Shown piece after piece: positions 1 to 8,283 of a stretch of 64,000 nt of DNA. Numbering within the stretch: position 1 is the first letter of the stretch; the number at the start of each line of letters is the position of its first letter. Below the pieces are notes generated by a model, which was not told the DNA's origin, did not search any database, and saw only the letters and a program-made list of their open reading frames with translations. Position numbers and translations under genes: made by a program. The DNA comes from Planotetraspora mira (lineage in GTDB: Bacteria > Actinomycetota > Actinomycetes > Streptosporangiales > Streptosporangiaceae): NCBI RefSeq assembly GCF_016863275.1, contig NZ_BOOO01000031.1:171360-235359 (forward strand), in the 5' to 3' direction.

Positions 1-466
1 ACTCCGTCCAGTGGGCACGGAACTCCTCGCGGGTGACGTGGCCGTCACCGTCCAGGTCCAGGCGGGGGAAGATCTCATCGGTCGCCGTAGGCGTCCCGTT
101 CCACGTCTCGATGAGCGTGCCGTACTCCGAACGGGAGATGAGGCCGTCCCCGTTGAGGTCGATGGCCTCGAACATCGCGTCGGCGGTGCCGGAGACCGCG
201 TCAGCCATGTCACCCAGCCCTTCCACGACGAGGAGCACCTCCTCGAGGGTGACGGCGTCGTCGCCGTCGGCGTCGGAGGCGGCCCGGAGCACCGGCCACC
301 AGCCGGTCATGACGGAGGCCAGTCGCTCCGGATCGACGGATCCGGCGACGGCCTTCCAGCGATGGGCGAGCGCCTGGAAGTCGACCTCCGTCAGCCGGCC
401 GTCTCCGTCCATGTCCATCGCACGGAAAACTCCGATGATCTTTCTGCGCTGGAACTCACTGGCCAC
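1..466 (-). CDS. EF-hand calcium-binding protein (3' end beyond window)
   Basis: Reverse-strand frame open to the window edge, 155 residues visible. Four EF-hand loops can be read: DMDGDGRLTEVDF near residue 18, DADGDDAVTLEEV near 65, DLNGDGLISRSEY near 105 and DLDGDGHVTREEF near 139. This four-hand arrangement is that of calerythrin-like cytosolic calcium buffers or sensors of actinomycetes (family usually about 170-180 residues), so only a short C-terminus is missing. The GTG at 464-466 was chosen because GGAGG lies just upstream; an in-frame GTG about 45 bases further upstream is possible but has no ribosome site. The calcium role is inferred from the family; nothing nearby suggests a partner. 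Confidence 0.85.
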   Translation of the reverse strand, partial: MASEFQRRKIIGVFRAMDMDGDGRLTEVDFQALAHRWKAVAGSVDPERLASVMTGWWPVLRAASDADGDDAVTLEEVLLVVEGLGDMADAVSGTADAMFEAIDLNGDGLISRSEYGTLIETWNGTPTATDEIFPRLDLDGDGHVTREEFRAHWTE

Positions 467-843
467 ATCCGCCTCCGCTCTTCGGGAGGCTTCATGCTTT
501 CGGGAGGTCACCGTTGGTGACCATAGTCATCGGAGTGACGAACCCGTTACGTACCGTGTGGAGCGCATCGACGGCACCCACCGGCGGGGGCGGGGAACCC
601 CAGGTCGGGGGCGGCGATCGTTCGACGGCAGTCGCGCTCTGTCCGGACATCTGCCACTGTGAGGTGCGTGCGCCATGGGCACGACGCCCTCGTCAACAGG
701 CGACCCATGGGAGATCCTCGAAGGGCCGGCGGTACCCCGCCGTACGCGGCGAGCCGCCGCTGCGCGAGGAGGTCCGTCCACAGCGGACAATGAAGGGAAA
801 GGAGACAACCACCCCTTTCCACTCTCAACGTATAGCGCACCGG
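467..843. other. intergenic stretch upstream of the rifamycin-response locus
   Basis: No convincing gene on either strand: the frames open here have arginine/proline-rich translations typical of high-GC shadows. The right end holds an A-rich patch and a TATAGC hexamer at 831-836 that could be a -10 element for the genes to the right; no good -35 is visible. The left part must carry the promoter of the EF-hand gene. Confidence 0.4.
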
Positions 844-862
844 GGGGCTTGCGGCAAGACCC
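844..862 (+). promoter_or_regulatory. rifamycin-associated element (RAE), 19-bp inverted repeat
   Basis: The 19 bases GGGGCTTGCGGCAAGACCC form an imperfect palindrome centred on the G at 853 and match, as I recall the consensus, the RAE found upstream of rifamycin-inactivation and helR genes in actinomycetes. It lies about 57 bases before the GTG of the glycosyltransferase remnant and about 360 bases before helR, with no other promoter-like element between. Established knowledge: RAE confers rifamycin-inducible expression. Inference: it now drives helR through the truncated gene. Confidence 0.85.
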
Positions 863-919
863 GGGTCGTGCCGCAGAATCGACGGCCGAGGCCGGAACCT
901 GCGGAAACGGGGATGCGAA

Positions 920-1222
920 GTGCGTGTGTTGTTGTCGGCCTACGGGTCGCGCGGGGACGTCGGACAGATGGCGGGACTCGCTGTGCGGTTGCGGGAACCC
1001 GGCGCGCAGGTGCGGATGTGCGCGCCGCCGGACAAGGAGTTCGCCGAGTTGCCGGCCGGTGCCGGCCTGCCGCTCGTGCCGGTCGGCCCGCCGATGGGCC
1101 CGATGGTGCGACCGTCGTCGACGGCGGACGCGCCCCGGCGCATGTCCGAACCGGCCGCGCAGTTCGACCCCGTAGCCGCGGCAGCCGAGGGATGCGACGC
1201 CCTCGCGGATCGGAGCCAATGA
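920..1222 (+). pseudogene. truncated rifamycin-type glycosyltransferase (N-terminal stub)
   Basis: The 100-residue product begins MRVLLSAYGSRGDVGQMAGL, the N-terminal signature of GT1 macrolide/rifamycin/glycopeptide glycosyltransferases (about 400 residues), and continues with the typical CAPPD and LPLVPVGPPM segments. Similarity stops after AAAEGCDAL near residue 92; a few unrelated residues and TGA follow. The acceptor half and all of the nucleotide-sugar-binding domain are missing, so catalysis is not possible. helR starts one base after the stop with a GGAG at 1212-1215 inside this stub, so the stub may survive as a translated leader coupled to helR. The position behind an RAE points to a former rgt (rifamycin glycosyltransferase) gene. 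Confidence 0.75.
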
Positions 1223-1223
1223 C

Positions 1224-3371
1224 GTGGAACCCCTGATCACCAGCGCATTCGACCTTCCCGACCACCTCTCCCCCAAGGCCGACCCGACGCTGATCGCCGG
1301 CGACGAGCAGCACTTCGCGGCCATCGCGGAGAGCCTCGAGCAGTCGATCATCGACCTGTCCGGCCGCCTCGACGCCGAGCGCAAGGCGCCCGGCGGCAAA
1401 GGCCGGCAAGCGCTGGACCGGGATCTGGAGGTCCATCGGCTGACCGCTCGCCTGCGAGCCCTGCGCCGTTTCGGTCTGGACCTGTGCCTCGGACACATCG
1501 TCAGTTCAGACGACCCCGAGCCCGTGTACATCGGACGACTCGGCCTCACGGACAGCACGGGTCGACGGCTGCTGCTCGACTGGCGCTCCCCCGCGGCTGA
1601 GCCGTTCTTCGGAGCCACCCACGCCAACCCGATGGGCCTGTCGAGCCGCCGCAGGTATCGCTGGACCCGCGGCCGGATCAGCGACTACTGGGACGAGGTG
1701 TTCACCTCGGACGGGTTCGAAGGGCATGCCGCGCTCGACGACCAATCCGCCTTCATCGCCAGCCTGGGCGGCAACCGGTCGGCCCGGATGCGAGACGTGC
1801 TCGGCACCATCCAGGCCGACCAGGACGCCATCATCCGCGCGGGGTCCCGCGGCGCTCTCGTCGTCGACGGCGGTCCGGGCACCGGGAAGACCGTCGTCGC
1901 CCTGCACCGCTCCGCCTACCTCCTCTACTCCGACCCTCGCCTCGGTCACCACCGGGGCGGCGTGCTGTTCGTCGGCCCGCACCAGCCCTACCTGGCCTAC
2001 GTCGCCGACGTCCTTCCCAGCCTCGGAGAGGAGGGCGTGCAGACCTGCACCCTGCGGGACCTCGTCGCCGAGGGAGCCGGGGCAGCGATCGAGGCCGATC
2101 CGAACGTGGCCCTCCTGAAGTCGTCCGCGGACCTGGTGAAGGCGATCGAGACGGCCGTCAGGTTCTACGAGAATCCGCCCACCAAGGGGATGACGGTCAC
2201 GACCCACTGGTCCGACATCTGGCTGAGCCCCGACGACTGGGCCGAGGCGTTCCAAGCTCCGGAACCCGGTACTCCGCACAACGAGGCGCGCGACCAGATC
2301 CTGGAGGAGTTGCTCGCGATCCTGATGGACAAGCACGACGGCGACGCCCCGGCTGACCGGCTCCGCAAGTCGCTGCTGCAGAACAGGGAACTGCTCACGG
2401 CCCTCAACCGCGCGTGGCCGCTGATCGAAGCGGCCGACCTCGTCGGAGACCTGTGGTCGGTGCCCGCCTACCTGCGGATGTGCGCTCCCTGGCTCAGCCC
2501 CGACGACGTTCGGACACTGCAGCGCGGGGACGCCCAGGCCTGGACGGTGTCCGACCTGCCGCTCCTGGACGCGGCACGGCAGCGGCTCGGCGACCCGGAG
2601 GCGTCACGACGTAAGCGCCGGCATGACGCCTCTCTCGCCGCCCAGCGCGAGTACATGTCCAGGGTCGTCGACAACCTGATCGAGGCCGATGACGACGGTG
2701 AGGGTCTGGTGACGCAGTTACGCAGGGAGGACCTGCAGAGGAACCTGGTCGACGAGACCGAACTCCCCGGCATCGACCCGGACCTGCTCGCCGGCCCGTT
2801 CGCGCACATCGTCGTGGACGAGGCACAGGAACTGACCGACGCGGAGTGGCAGATGTTGCTGCTCCGGTGCCCGTCCCGGAGCTTCACCATCGTCGGGGAT
2901 CGCGCCCAGGCAAGGCACGGGTTCACGGAGTCGTGGCAGGAACGGCTCGAGCGGATCGGGCTCGACCGGGTCAACCTGGCCTCCCTGAGCATCAACTACA
3001 GGACCCCGGAAGCGGTCATGGCGGAAGCCGAGCCGGTCATCCGGGCCGTGCTCCCGGACGCCAACGTGCCGACCTCCATCCGCAGCAGCGACGTCCCCGT
3101 CGTGCACGGATCCGCTTCGGATCTGGGCTCGATCCTCGACACCTGGCTCGCCGCGCATGCCGAAGGGATCGCCTGCGTGATCGGCGATCCCACGTTCCGG
3201 GCGACCTCCCGCGTCCGGTCGCTGACCCCGGAGTTGTCGAAGGGGCTCGAGTTCGACCTGGTCGTCCTCATCGACCCGGAGGCGTTCGGCAGGGGCATCG
3301 AGGGAACGGTCGACCGCTATGTCGCCATGACCCGGGCGACCCAGCAACTCGTCATCCTCACGAGCGCCTGA
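1224..3371 (+). CDS. helR: HelR, RNA polymerase recycling/rifamycin-protection ATPase
   Basis: This 715-residue superfamily-1 helicase-like protein has a coiled-coil-prone N-terminus (residues 1-85), Walker A GGPGTGKT at 216-223, a Walker B-like VVDEAQE near 530, and a C-terminal RYVAMTRATQQL motif near 700. The shortened helicase core with the N-terminal arm is that of HelD/HelR proteins, which push into the RNA polymerase channels. Actinomycete HelR displaces rifamycins from polymerase and rescues transcription. The length fits the HelR subtype. The GTG start directly follows the glycosyltransferase stub with GGAG 8 bases upstream, so translation is probably coupled. The upstream RAE supports rifamycin induction. 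Assignment to HelR rather than generic HelD rests on overall similarity plus the RAE. Confidence 0.88.
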   Translation: MEPLITSAFDLPDHLSPKADPTLIAGDEQHFAAIAESLEQSIIDLSGRLDAERKAPGGKGRQALDRDLEVHRLTARLRALRRFGLDLCLGHIVSSDDPEPVYIGRLGLTDSTGRRLLLDWRSPAAEPFFGATHANPMGLSSRRRYRWTRGRISDYWDEVFTSDGFEGHAALDDQSAFIASLGGNRSARMRDVLGTIQADQDAIIRAGSRGALVVDGGPGTGKTVVALHRSAYLLYSDPRLGHHRGGVLFVGPHQPYLAYVADVLPSLGEEGVQTCTLRDLVAEGAGAAIEADPNVALLKSSADLVKAIETAVRFYENPPTKGMTVTTHWSDIWLSPDDWAEAFQAPEPGTPHNEARDQILEELLAILMDKHDGDAPADRLRKSLLQNRELLTALNRAWPLIEAADLVGDLWSVPAYLRMCAPWLSPDDVRTLQRGDAQAWTVSDLPLLDAARQRLGDPEASRRKRRHDASLAAQREYMSRVVDNLIEADDDGEGLVTQLRREDLQRNLVDETELPGIDPDLLAGPFAHIVVDEAQELTDAEWQMLLLRCPSRSFTIVGDRAQARHGFTESWQERLERIGLDRVNLASLSINYRTPEAVMAEAEPVIRAVLPDANVPTSIRSSDVPVVHGSASDLGSILDTWLAAHAEGIACVIGDPTFRATSRVRSLTPELSKGLEFDLVVLIDPEAFGRGIEGTVDRYVAMTRATQQLVILTSA

Positions 3372-3416
3372 GTCGGCCGCGCGCCGCGCTCCCGGGCATC
3401 CGGCGCGACGGGAACG

Positions 3417-4199
3417 TCAGCTCCTCGGCTGATACACGTAGGGCGTGGTGGTGCTCAGCTGCGCGAACCCGAGCCGGGCGAGGATCGGCCGGCTCTGGTC
3501 GGACGCGTCGACCTGCAGGTAGCGGTAGCCGCGCTCGGCTGCGATGCGGGCGCGGTAGGCGATCAGAGCGCGGTAGAGGCCCCGGCCGCGCCACGCCGGC
3601 ACGGTGCCGCCGCCCCATAGCCCGGCGAAGTCCGCGTCCAGCGGGAGTTCCATCCGCGCCGAGCTGACCGGCACGTCGCCGGCCATGGCGACGACCGCGA
3701 CGACGGTGTCCGGAGCTTCGGTGAGCTGCTTCAGGAGTTGCGCTCTGATCCTGGAGCCGTCGGTGTCGAAGGCCTGATCGTGCACGATCGTCATGAGCTC
3801 GACCCCGGCCGCGTCGGTCACCTCGCGCAGCGTGATTCCCTCAGGAGGCACGACGGCGGTGGACAACTCGCCGATCTCGGCCACCATCAGCGCCTCCTCC
3901 GGCTCTGATGTGAACCCGGCCGCGTGGAGCCGCGCGGGCAGGTCGTGCGGAAGGTCATGGGCGTAGAGCTTCCACTCGAATTCCAGCCCCAGTTCGCTGA
4001 AATGCTTCACCTGTTCCACGATCGCCGCGTCCGCGGACTCCGCGTCGAGGCCGGACCACAGGACGCCGTTCCACCCGTTCTCGCCGCCGGTCTGCCGCGT
4101 CGTCGTCGCCGTCCTCTCGACCCGGGCTCCGGGGCCGTCGGGACGGACATTGCGCCGCATCTGGGTATCGAATGTCGCCAGCACCTCGTCATGATTCAT
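3417..4199 (-). CDS. GNAT-family N-acetyltransferase
   Basis: About 260 residues. The C-terminal half carries the acetyl-CoA pyrophosphate loop, VPAWRGRGLYRALI near residue 210, preceded by a beta strand (GLWGGG) and followed by AERGYRYLQVDASDQS and LARLGF, the usual GNAT beta4 to beta6 pattern. The N-terminal half (LWSGLD, EWKLYAHDLP, AAGFTSEPEEALMVAEI) is an extra divergent domain seen in several actinobacterial GNATs. The substrate is unknown. The ATG at 4197-4199 is used; an in-frame GTG lies 6 bases upstream and neither has a clear ribosome site. It runs convergently to helR and is not part of that operon. Confidence 0.8.
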   Translation of the reverse strand: MNHDEVLATFDTQMRRNVRPDGPGARVERTATTTRQTGGENGWNGVLWSGLDAESADAAIVEQVKHFSELGLEFEWKLYAHDLPHDLPARLHAAGFTSEPEEALMVAEIGELSTAVVPPEGITLREVTDAAGVELMTIVHDQAFDTDGSRIRAQLLKQLTEAPDTVVAVVAMAGDVPVSSARMELPLDADFAGLWGGGTVPAWRGRGLYRALIAYRARIAAERGYRYLQVDASDQSRPILARLGFAQLSTTTPYVYQPRS

Positions 4200-4341
4200 C
4201 CCCACATTCGAGCAGTGACGGGATTAATGGCGCAAATGGGTTTATTTTCGACGGCCGGAACAAGGCGTCGGCGACACGCCAACCGGGGGCGGGCTTCGCC
4301 AGGGAGGGCGACGGTCGCGTCGCCGTCGACAGGCGGCCGGC

Positions 4342-4944
4342 TCAGCGGACTCGGTCGTAGACGAGAGCCAACGTGCCGTGCTCCCCCGCGGCCTGGCTGA
4401 CGAGCGCCCACTGCCCCGTGGGCAGGCCGTCGTCGAAGAGACGCGGCCCGCCGCCGAGGAAGATCGGGAAGATCGTGATCGCCAGCCGGTCGACCTTGTC
4501 GGCCGCCAGCAGCGCCTTGATGACACTCGCGCTGGAGAGCACGAGGATGTCGCCGCCTTCGGTCGCCTTGAGGTCCATGACCACCTCGGCGGCCGGCTTG
4601 TCGACGATCGTCGTCCGCTCCCACGGCGCCTCGCCGAGGGTGGAGGAGAGGACCACCTTGTCGGTGTCGACGAGCCACTTCGCGAAGCCCTCGTCACGCG
4701 GGTCGGCACCCTCCATGCCGATGACGGTGGGCCAGAAACCGAGGAACCCCTCGGCGTTGACCCGCCCGAGCAGGGCCGTCGTCGCCGGCTCCCAGAGGCC
4801 GGTCAGGTGGTCGCGGGCGACGTCGGTGACGGCGTACGGCATCACCCAGCCCATGTCCCGAGGGTCGCCCGGCCGGGCATAGTGGCCGTCGAGGGAGAGG
4901 CTCATATTGGTGACGACCCTGCGGCCCGCGGTCTGCTCTGTCAC
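4342..4944 (-). CDS. dihydrofolate reductase-family protein (RibD C-terminal type)
   Basis: 200 residues with the RibD C-terminal/DHFR-like fold: N-terminal NMSLSLDGHYARPG, TALLGRVNAEGF, KVVLSSTL, GGDILVLSSASVIKALLAADKVDRL and the FLGGGPRLFDDG signature near residue 165. The family includes NADPH-dependent reductases of unknown substrate common in actinomycetes. Its GTG start overlaps the stop of the upstream ArsR-SRPBCC gene in a GTGA arrangement (4941-4944), so the two are co-transcribed and translationally coupled. Such reductases often travel with ArsR-like regulators and SRPBCC proteins; the physiological reaction cannot be inferred. Confidence 0.82.
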   Translation of the reverse strand: MTEQTAGRRVVTNMSLSLDGHYARPGDPRDMGWVMPYAVTDVARDHLTGLWEPATTALLGRVNAEGFLGFWPTVIGMEGADPRDEGFAKWLVDTDKVVLSSTLGEAPWERTTIVDKPAAEVVMDLKATEGGDILVLSSASVIKALLAADKVDRLAITIFPIFLGGGPRLFDDGLPTGQWALVSQAAGEHGTLALVYDRVR

Positions 4945-5813
4945 TTCGTGCTCCTTGTGTCGTTGTCGTCGGTGCCGACGGTGCCGTCGGTGTCGTGCGA
5001 GTCCGCGGCGAGGATCGCCGCGAGCTTGTCGAGGCTCTGGCCGAAGCCGATCTCGACGCCTGCGATGAAGTCAGCGGAGTCGACGGTGCTATCGGTGATC
5101 CGGTAATGGACGTCGAGGTCCGTGCCGGTTCCGGTGGGCCGGAGGCCGAGGTCGACGTGGGCGGTGAAGGCGAGGCCGCCGTCCGGAAGCAGAGGGGAGA
5201 GCCGATAGGTGAGGCGCTCACCGGGGTGCACGTCGTCGACGATTCCCTCCGCACGCCCCGCGGCCAGGTCGGAGCCGTCGGCGTCCTCGGCATCGCGGTA
5301 CTCCTGAACGATCCGCCCACCCGGTCGCGCCTCGAAGACGAGCTCGGAGACGCGGAGGTCGTCGGACGTCCACCATCGGGCGAGCAGGGAGGCCTCGGTC
5401 AGGTGGCGCCAAACCAGCTCGGGGCTCCCCGCCAGCGACCGGAGGAACCCGAACGAGCGGCCGTCGGCCCACCCCGACTCCTCAGCGGCGAGCCGCTCCG
5501 CGTGGAGGCTCAGGCCGTAGCGGTCGTAGGTCGCGCGTGGGCCGCCGACCTGGTCCGCGGTGTCGGCGAGCCGGCTGAGCGCTACCGCCAGGTCCCGCAG
5601 TGGAGCGGGCCGGAGCGCATAGACGCGGCGCTGTCCGATGCGCTCGGAGGTGACGACGCCGGCGCGCTCGAGGGTCTGCAGGTGCTTGGTCGTCTGCGGC
5701 TGGCGGGCCTCGGCGAGCTGGGCGAGGACGCCGACCGAGCGGGGCCGCTCGGCCAGCAGGCTCACGAGCCGCCAGCGGGCCGGGTCGGCCAGCGCGATGA
5801 GGAGTGCGTCCAC
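4941..5813 (-). CDS. ArsR-type winged-helix regulator fused to an SRPBCC (AHSA1-like) domain
   Basis: 290 residues. Residues 1-95 are an ArsR/SmtB winged helix (LADPARWRLVSLLAERPRSV, LAEARQPQTTKHLQTLERAGVV). No metal-binding cysteine pair is seen in the recognition helix, so metal sensing is unlikely. Residues about 125-275 form an AHSA1/START-like hydrophobic-pocket domain (ELVWRHLTEASLLARWWTSD, FEARPGGRIVQEYRD, HPGERLTYRLS). The fusion suggests a regulator whose ligand binds the SRPBCC pocket. It is the first gene of a two-gene unit with the DHFR-like reductase and carries an inverted repeat immediately upstream, so autoregulation is likely. The start is GTG; the first stretch is short for a winged helix but contains the full motif. 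Confidence 0.82.
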   Translation of the reverse strand: MDALLIALADPARWRLVSLLAERPRSVGVLAQLAEARQPQTTKHLQTLERAGVVTSERIGQRRVYALRPAPLRDLAVALSRLADTADQVGGPRATYDRYGLSLHAERLAAEESGWADGRSFGFLRSLAGSPELVWRHLTEASLLARWWTSDDLRVSELVFEARPGGRIVQEYRDAEDADGSDLAAGRAEGIVDDVHPGERLTYRLSPLLPDGGLAFTAHVDLGLRPTGTGTDLDVHYRITDSTVDSADFIAGVEIGFGQSLDKLAAILAADSHDTDGTVGTDDNDTRSTK

Positions 5814-5820
5814 GAGGACG

Positions 5821-5842
5821 AGTATTCGCGATAAAGAATATT
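5821..5842 (-). promoter_or_regulatory. candidate operator of the ArsR-SRPBCC gene
   Basis: AGTATTC and GAATATT are inverted arms (6 of 7 matching) separated by 8 A/T-containing bases, starting 8 bases before the GTG. AT-rich imperfect palindromes overlapping the start region are typical ArsR-family operators. Autoregulation is inferred from position only. Confidence 0.5.
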
Positions 5843-5872
5843 CGTGTCAAGGAATAACTTGGTGAATCACTC

Positions 5873-5920
5873 CGGTGACACCGTCCGCCGTCACTTCCGG
5901 AACCCCGGACGGTGTCACCG
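5873..5920 (-). terminator. hairpin terminator after the ferredoxin gene
   Basis: A perfect 15-bp inverted repeat (5873-5887 with 5906-5920, arms CGGTGACACCGTCCG and complement) with an 18-base loop lies 40 bases beyond the ferredoxin stop and before the next reverse-strand promoter. There is no T tract, as is usual in actinomycetes. Confidence 0.7.
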
Positions 5921-5959
5921 TTCGGCCGCACACCCGGTGGGAGGAAGGTCCTGTCATGC

Positions 5960-6160
5960 TCACGCCTTGTCGCTCACCTCGATTGCGGCGCCGGGGCAGA
6001 CGGCGGCGGCCTCGCGGACCGCGACGTGCCGGTCCTCACCGGGCTCGTGTTCGAGCAGCATGACGATGCCGTCGTCCTCGCGCTGGTCGAACACCTCCGG
6101 CGCGATCAGTACACATTGGCCGGCGCCACAGCATTTGTCTTCGTCCACGGTGACTCTCAT
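5960..6160 (-). CDS. [3Fe-4S] ferredoxin, partner of the adjacent P450
   Basis: 66 residues starting MRVTVDEDKC. Cluster ligands are Cys10, Cys16 and Cys55 in the CxxxxxC...CP pattern (KCCGAGQC and AAVCPGAAI), the single [3Fe-4S] or [4Fe-4S] ferredoxin type that feeds electrons to actinomycete P450s. GAGGAA lies 7 bases before the ATG. The gene follows the P450 by 56 bases on the same strand and is followed by a strong hairpin, so it closes a two-gene operon. The redox partner role is well supported by family and position; the ferredoxin reductase must be encoded elsewhere. Confidence 0.9.
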   Translation of the reverse strand: MRVTVDEDKCCGAGQCVLIAPEVFDQREDDGIVMLLEHEPGEDRHVAVREAAAVCPGAAIEVSDKA

Positions 6161-6216
6161 GTCGGGTTCCTCTCTGCGGGCCGTAGCGGGCAAGCCGCCC
6201 CTGCGGCGGTGTCACG

Positions 6217-7428
6217 TCACCAGCGGACCGGGACCGTACGCAGGCCGCCGACGGCCAGCCCTTCCACGCGTTCCAGCTCCTCCGCGGGAACGGCCAGCTC
6301 CAGGGAGGGAAGCTTGCGCAGCAGCACCTCGAGCACGACCTGCAGTTCGGTGCGGGCCAGCGCCTGTCCGAGGCAGGAGTGGGCGCCGACGCCGAAAGCC
6401 AGGTGCGCGTTCGGGCTGCGGCGCAGATCCATCTCCTCGGCGCCCTCGAAGACGCTCTCGTCACGGTTCGCGGCGGCCATGCTGCACACCACGGTGGTGC
6501 CGCGGGGCAGGACCGTGCCGCCGACCTCGATCTCGTCGCGCAGGTAGCGCGGCAGGCCGAAGCCGGAGTTGGCGTCGAGCCGCAGCGTCTCCTCCACCGC
6601 GGTGCGGATCAGCGACGGGTCGGCCAGCAGCCGCTCCCACCGGCTACGGTCCGCGAGCAGCATGGAGACCATCTTGCCGATCATGTTGGCGGTGGTCTCG
6701 TGCCCGGCGACCAACAGCGCCATGCCGGTGACCAGGATCTGGATGTCGGTCAGCCCGCCTTCCTCGGGGCCGCCGGCCGCGATCAGCTCACTGAGGACGT
6801 CGTCCCCCGCCTCGGCGCGCCTGGCCGCGACGTGGTCGGCCATGTACTGGAAGAACTCGCCCTGGGCGGCCTCCATCTCGGCCCGGCTGTAGCGGGTGAG
6901 GTTGAGCAGGGCGTCGGACCAGTAGGAGAACCGTTCCCGGTCGGCGGCCGGGACGCCGAGCATGTCGCAGATGACGTACACAGGCAGCGGGAAGCCCAGG
7001 CCGGCCTTGAGGTCGCCGGGCGCGCCGCACTTGACCATGTCGTCGATGAGCTGCTCGGCGATCTCCTCCATCGACGGCCGCAGCGCCGCCATGCGCTTGG
7101 CGGTGAACCACTTGCCGACCAGGCGCCGCCAATGCTGGTGCTCATCGCCTCCGTCAGGGATGATCTGCGCCATCTCGCTGTTGAACACCCCATTCCCCTC
7201 CGCCGACAGCCGGGCGGCGTCGGGGGCGTTGAGCTGGCGGGTGAAGCGCGGGTCGGCGAGCACCCGCTTGACGTCCTCATAGCGCGTCAACAGCGTCGCC
7301 TGGTCACCGCTGGGAAGTTTCACGTGGGCCACCGGGCACTTGCTGCGCAACTCCGCCCACTCCGCGGGCGGCTCCAGTGCGGCGTCACTGGGAATCGGGT
7401 AGCTCAGGACCTGCTCGTCGAGGCTCAT
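6217..7428 (-). CDS. cytochrome P450 (bacterial class I, CYP105/107-like)
   Basis: 403 residues with all core motifs: I-helix AGHETT at 241-246, ExxR EETLR at 279-283, and the heme loop FGVGAHSCLG at 345-354 with proximal Cys352. The length is normal for soluble bacterial P450s fed by ferredoxin. The ATG at 7426-7428 has AGGAG 7 bases upstream; further upstream frame is not protein-like. The downstream ferredoxin is its likely electron donor. A TetR gene is divergent across tandem operator-like repeats, suggesting substrate-inducible expression and a detoxification or tailoring role. No biosynthetic cluster lies nearby and the substrate is unknown. Confidence 0.92.
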   Translation of the reverse strand: MSLDEQVLSYPIPSDAALEPPAEWAELRSKCPVAHVKLPSGDQATLLTRYEDVKRVLADPRFTRQLNAPDAARLSAEGNGVFNSEMAQIIPDGGDEHQHWRRLVGKWFTAKRMAALRPSMEEIAEQLIDDMVKCGAPGDLKAGLGFPLPVYVICDMLGVPAADRERFSYWSDALLNLTRYSRAEMEAAQGEFFQYMADHVAARRAEAGDDVLSELIAAGGPEEGGLTDIQILVTGMALLVAGHETTANMIGKMVSMLLADRSRWERLLADPSLIRTAVEETLRLDANSGFGLPRYLRDEIEVGGTVLPRGTTVVCSMAAANRDESVFEGAEEMDLRRSPNAHLAFGVGAHSCLGQALARTELQVVLEVLLRKLPSLELAVPAEELERVEGLAVGGLRTVPVRW

Positions 7429-7554
7429 CGGGCATCTCCTCTGCGTGGATGGTCGGCCGCCTGTGAACAGGCGGCTGATGGCGCTCCTGTCGCGTGCCTG
7501 CTCCTCCCCCGCCGCCACGCGGGCGTGAGGCGTCCCGTCGTCGAGAAGATTACC

Positions 7555-7584
7555 CTACATGTGTAGGAAAACGTACATGTGTAG
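7555..7584. promoter_or_regulatory. tandem operator repeats between P450 and TetR genes
   Basis: CTACATGTGTAG at 7555-7566 is repeated at 7573-7584 (11 of 12 bases identical) with an 18-base period. Each copy is an imperfect palindrome. Their position between divergent genes makes them likely binding sites of the TetR protein, controlling both promoters. Confidence 0.6.
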
Positions 7585-7604
7585 TCAGAAGGTAAGCTGG
7601 TGGC

Positions 7605-8246
7605 GTGGTCACGACCAGGGAGAGCAGCACCTCATCGGGTGACCGGCGTGTGCGCCGCACCCACGCGGCCTTAGCGAGCGCGCTGATCCAGCTCGTCGAG
7701 GAGCAGGACCTGTCCCGGATCAGCGTCGCCGACGTGGCCGAACACGCCGGCGTGAGCCGTTCGACCTTCTACGACCACTACCGCGACGTCCACGAGCTGG
7801 CCGAGGCCGCCTGCACCGCGATGATCGACGACTTGATCGGCTCTCTGCCTGCCCCGGGGCCCGACTCGGCGGACCCGGTGCGGGACGCGACGCAGTCGCT
7901 GGAGGCGTTCTTCGCAAGCCTCGCCGAGCACGCCGGCCTCTACCGCGCCCTCCTGGGGCCGCAGGGCAGCGCGCGCCTCGTCGACCACATCCGCCGGCGC
8001 ATCGCCGCGGCCGTCTACGACCTCGTACGCCAGGCCGCCGCCGGTGACGATCTCCCGGTGCGTGACGGCTCTCCGGTGGACATCCCGCACGACGTTCCCG
8101 CCGTGTTCACCGCCGGGGCGCTCATCGGCGTGGCCGCCGACTGGCTCCAGCGCGGCTGCCCACTGCCTCCTGCTGAGATGGCCGCTCTGACCTGGCCGCT
8201 CTTCAGCGCGCTCTACCGTCTCGACATCGACGCGCTCCTCCACTGA
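7605..8246 (+). CDS. TetR-family transcriptional regulator
   Basis: 213 residues. The N-terminal HTH is clear: HAALASALIQLVEEQDLSRI, VADVAEHAGVSRSTFYDHYRD near residues 20-60. The C-terminal ligand domain (DATQSLEAFFASLAEHAGLYRALLG) resembles the TetR_C_33/AcrR-like group. The start is the GTG at 7605. It is divergent from the P450-ferredoxin operon with a tandem repeat between them, so it most likely represses that operon and itself; the inducing ligand may be the P450 substrate. Confidence 0.85.
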   Translation: MVTTRESSTSSGDRRVRRTHAALASALIQLVEEQDLSRISVADVAEHAGVSRSTFYDHYRDVHELAEAACTAMIDDLIGSLPAPGPDSADPVRDATQSLEAFFASLAEHAGLYRALLGPQGSARLVDHIRRRIAAAVYDLVRQAAAGDDLPVRDGSPVDIPHDVPAVFTAGALIGVAADWLQRGCPLPPAEMAALTWPLFSALYRLDIDALLH

Positions 8247-8283
8247 GGCCGTGCTCGGCTCTCGCGTACGGAGGATCGACTCG

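Noticed and set aside
5875..5958. Operator between ArsR and ferredoxin genes instead of a terminator
   Set aside because: The 15-bp arms, long loop and position directly after the ferredoxin stop fit a terminator; the separate AT-rich repeat at 5821 is the better operator.
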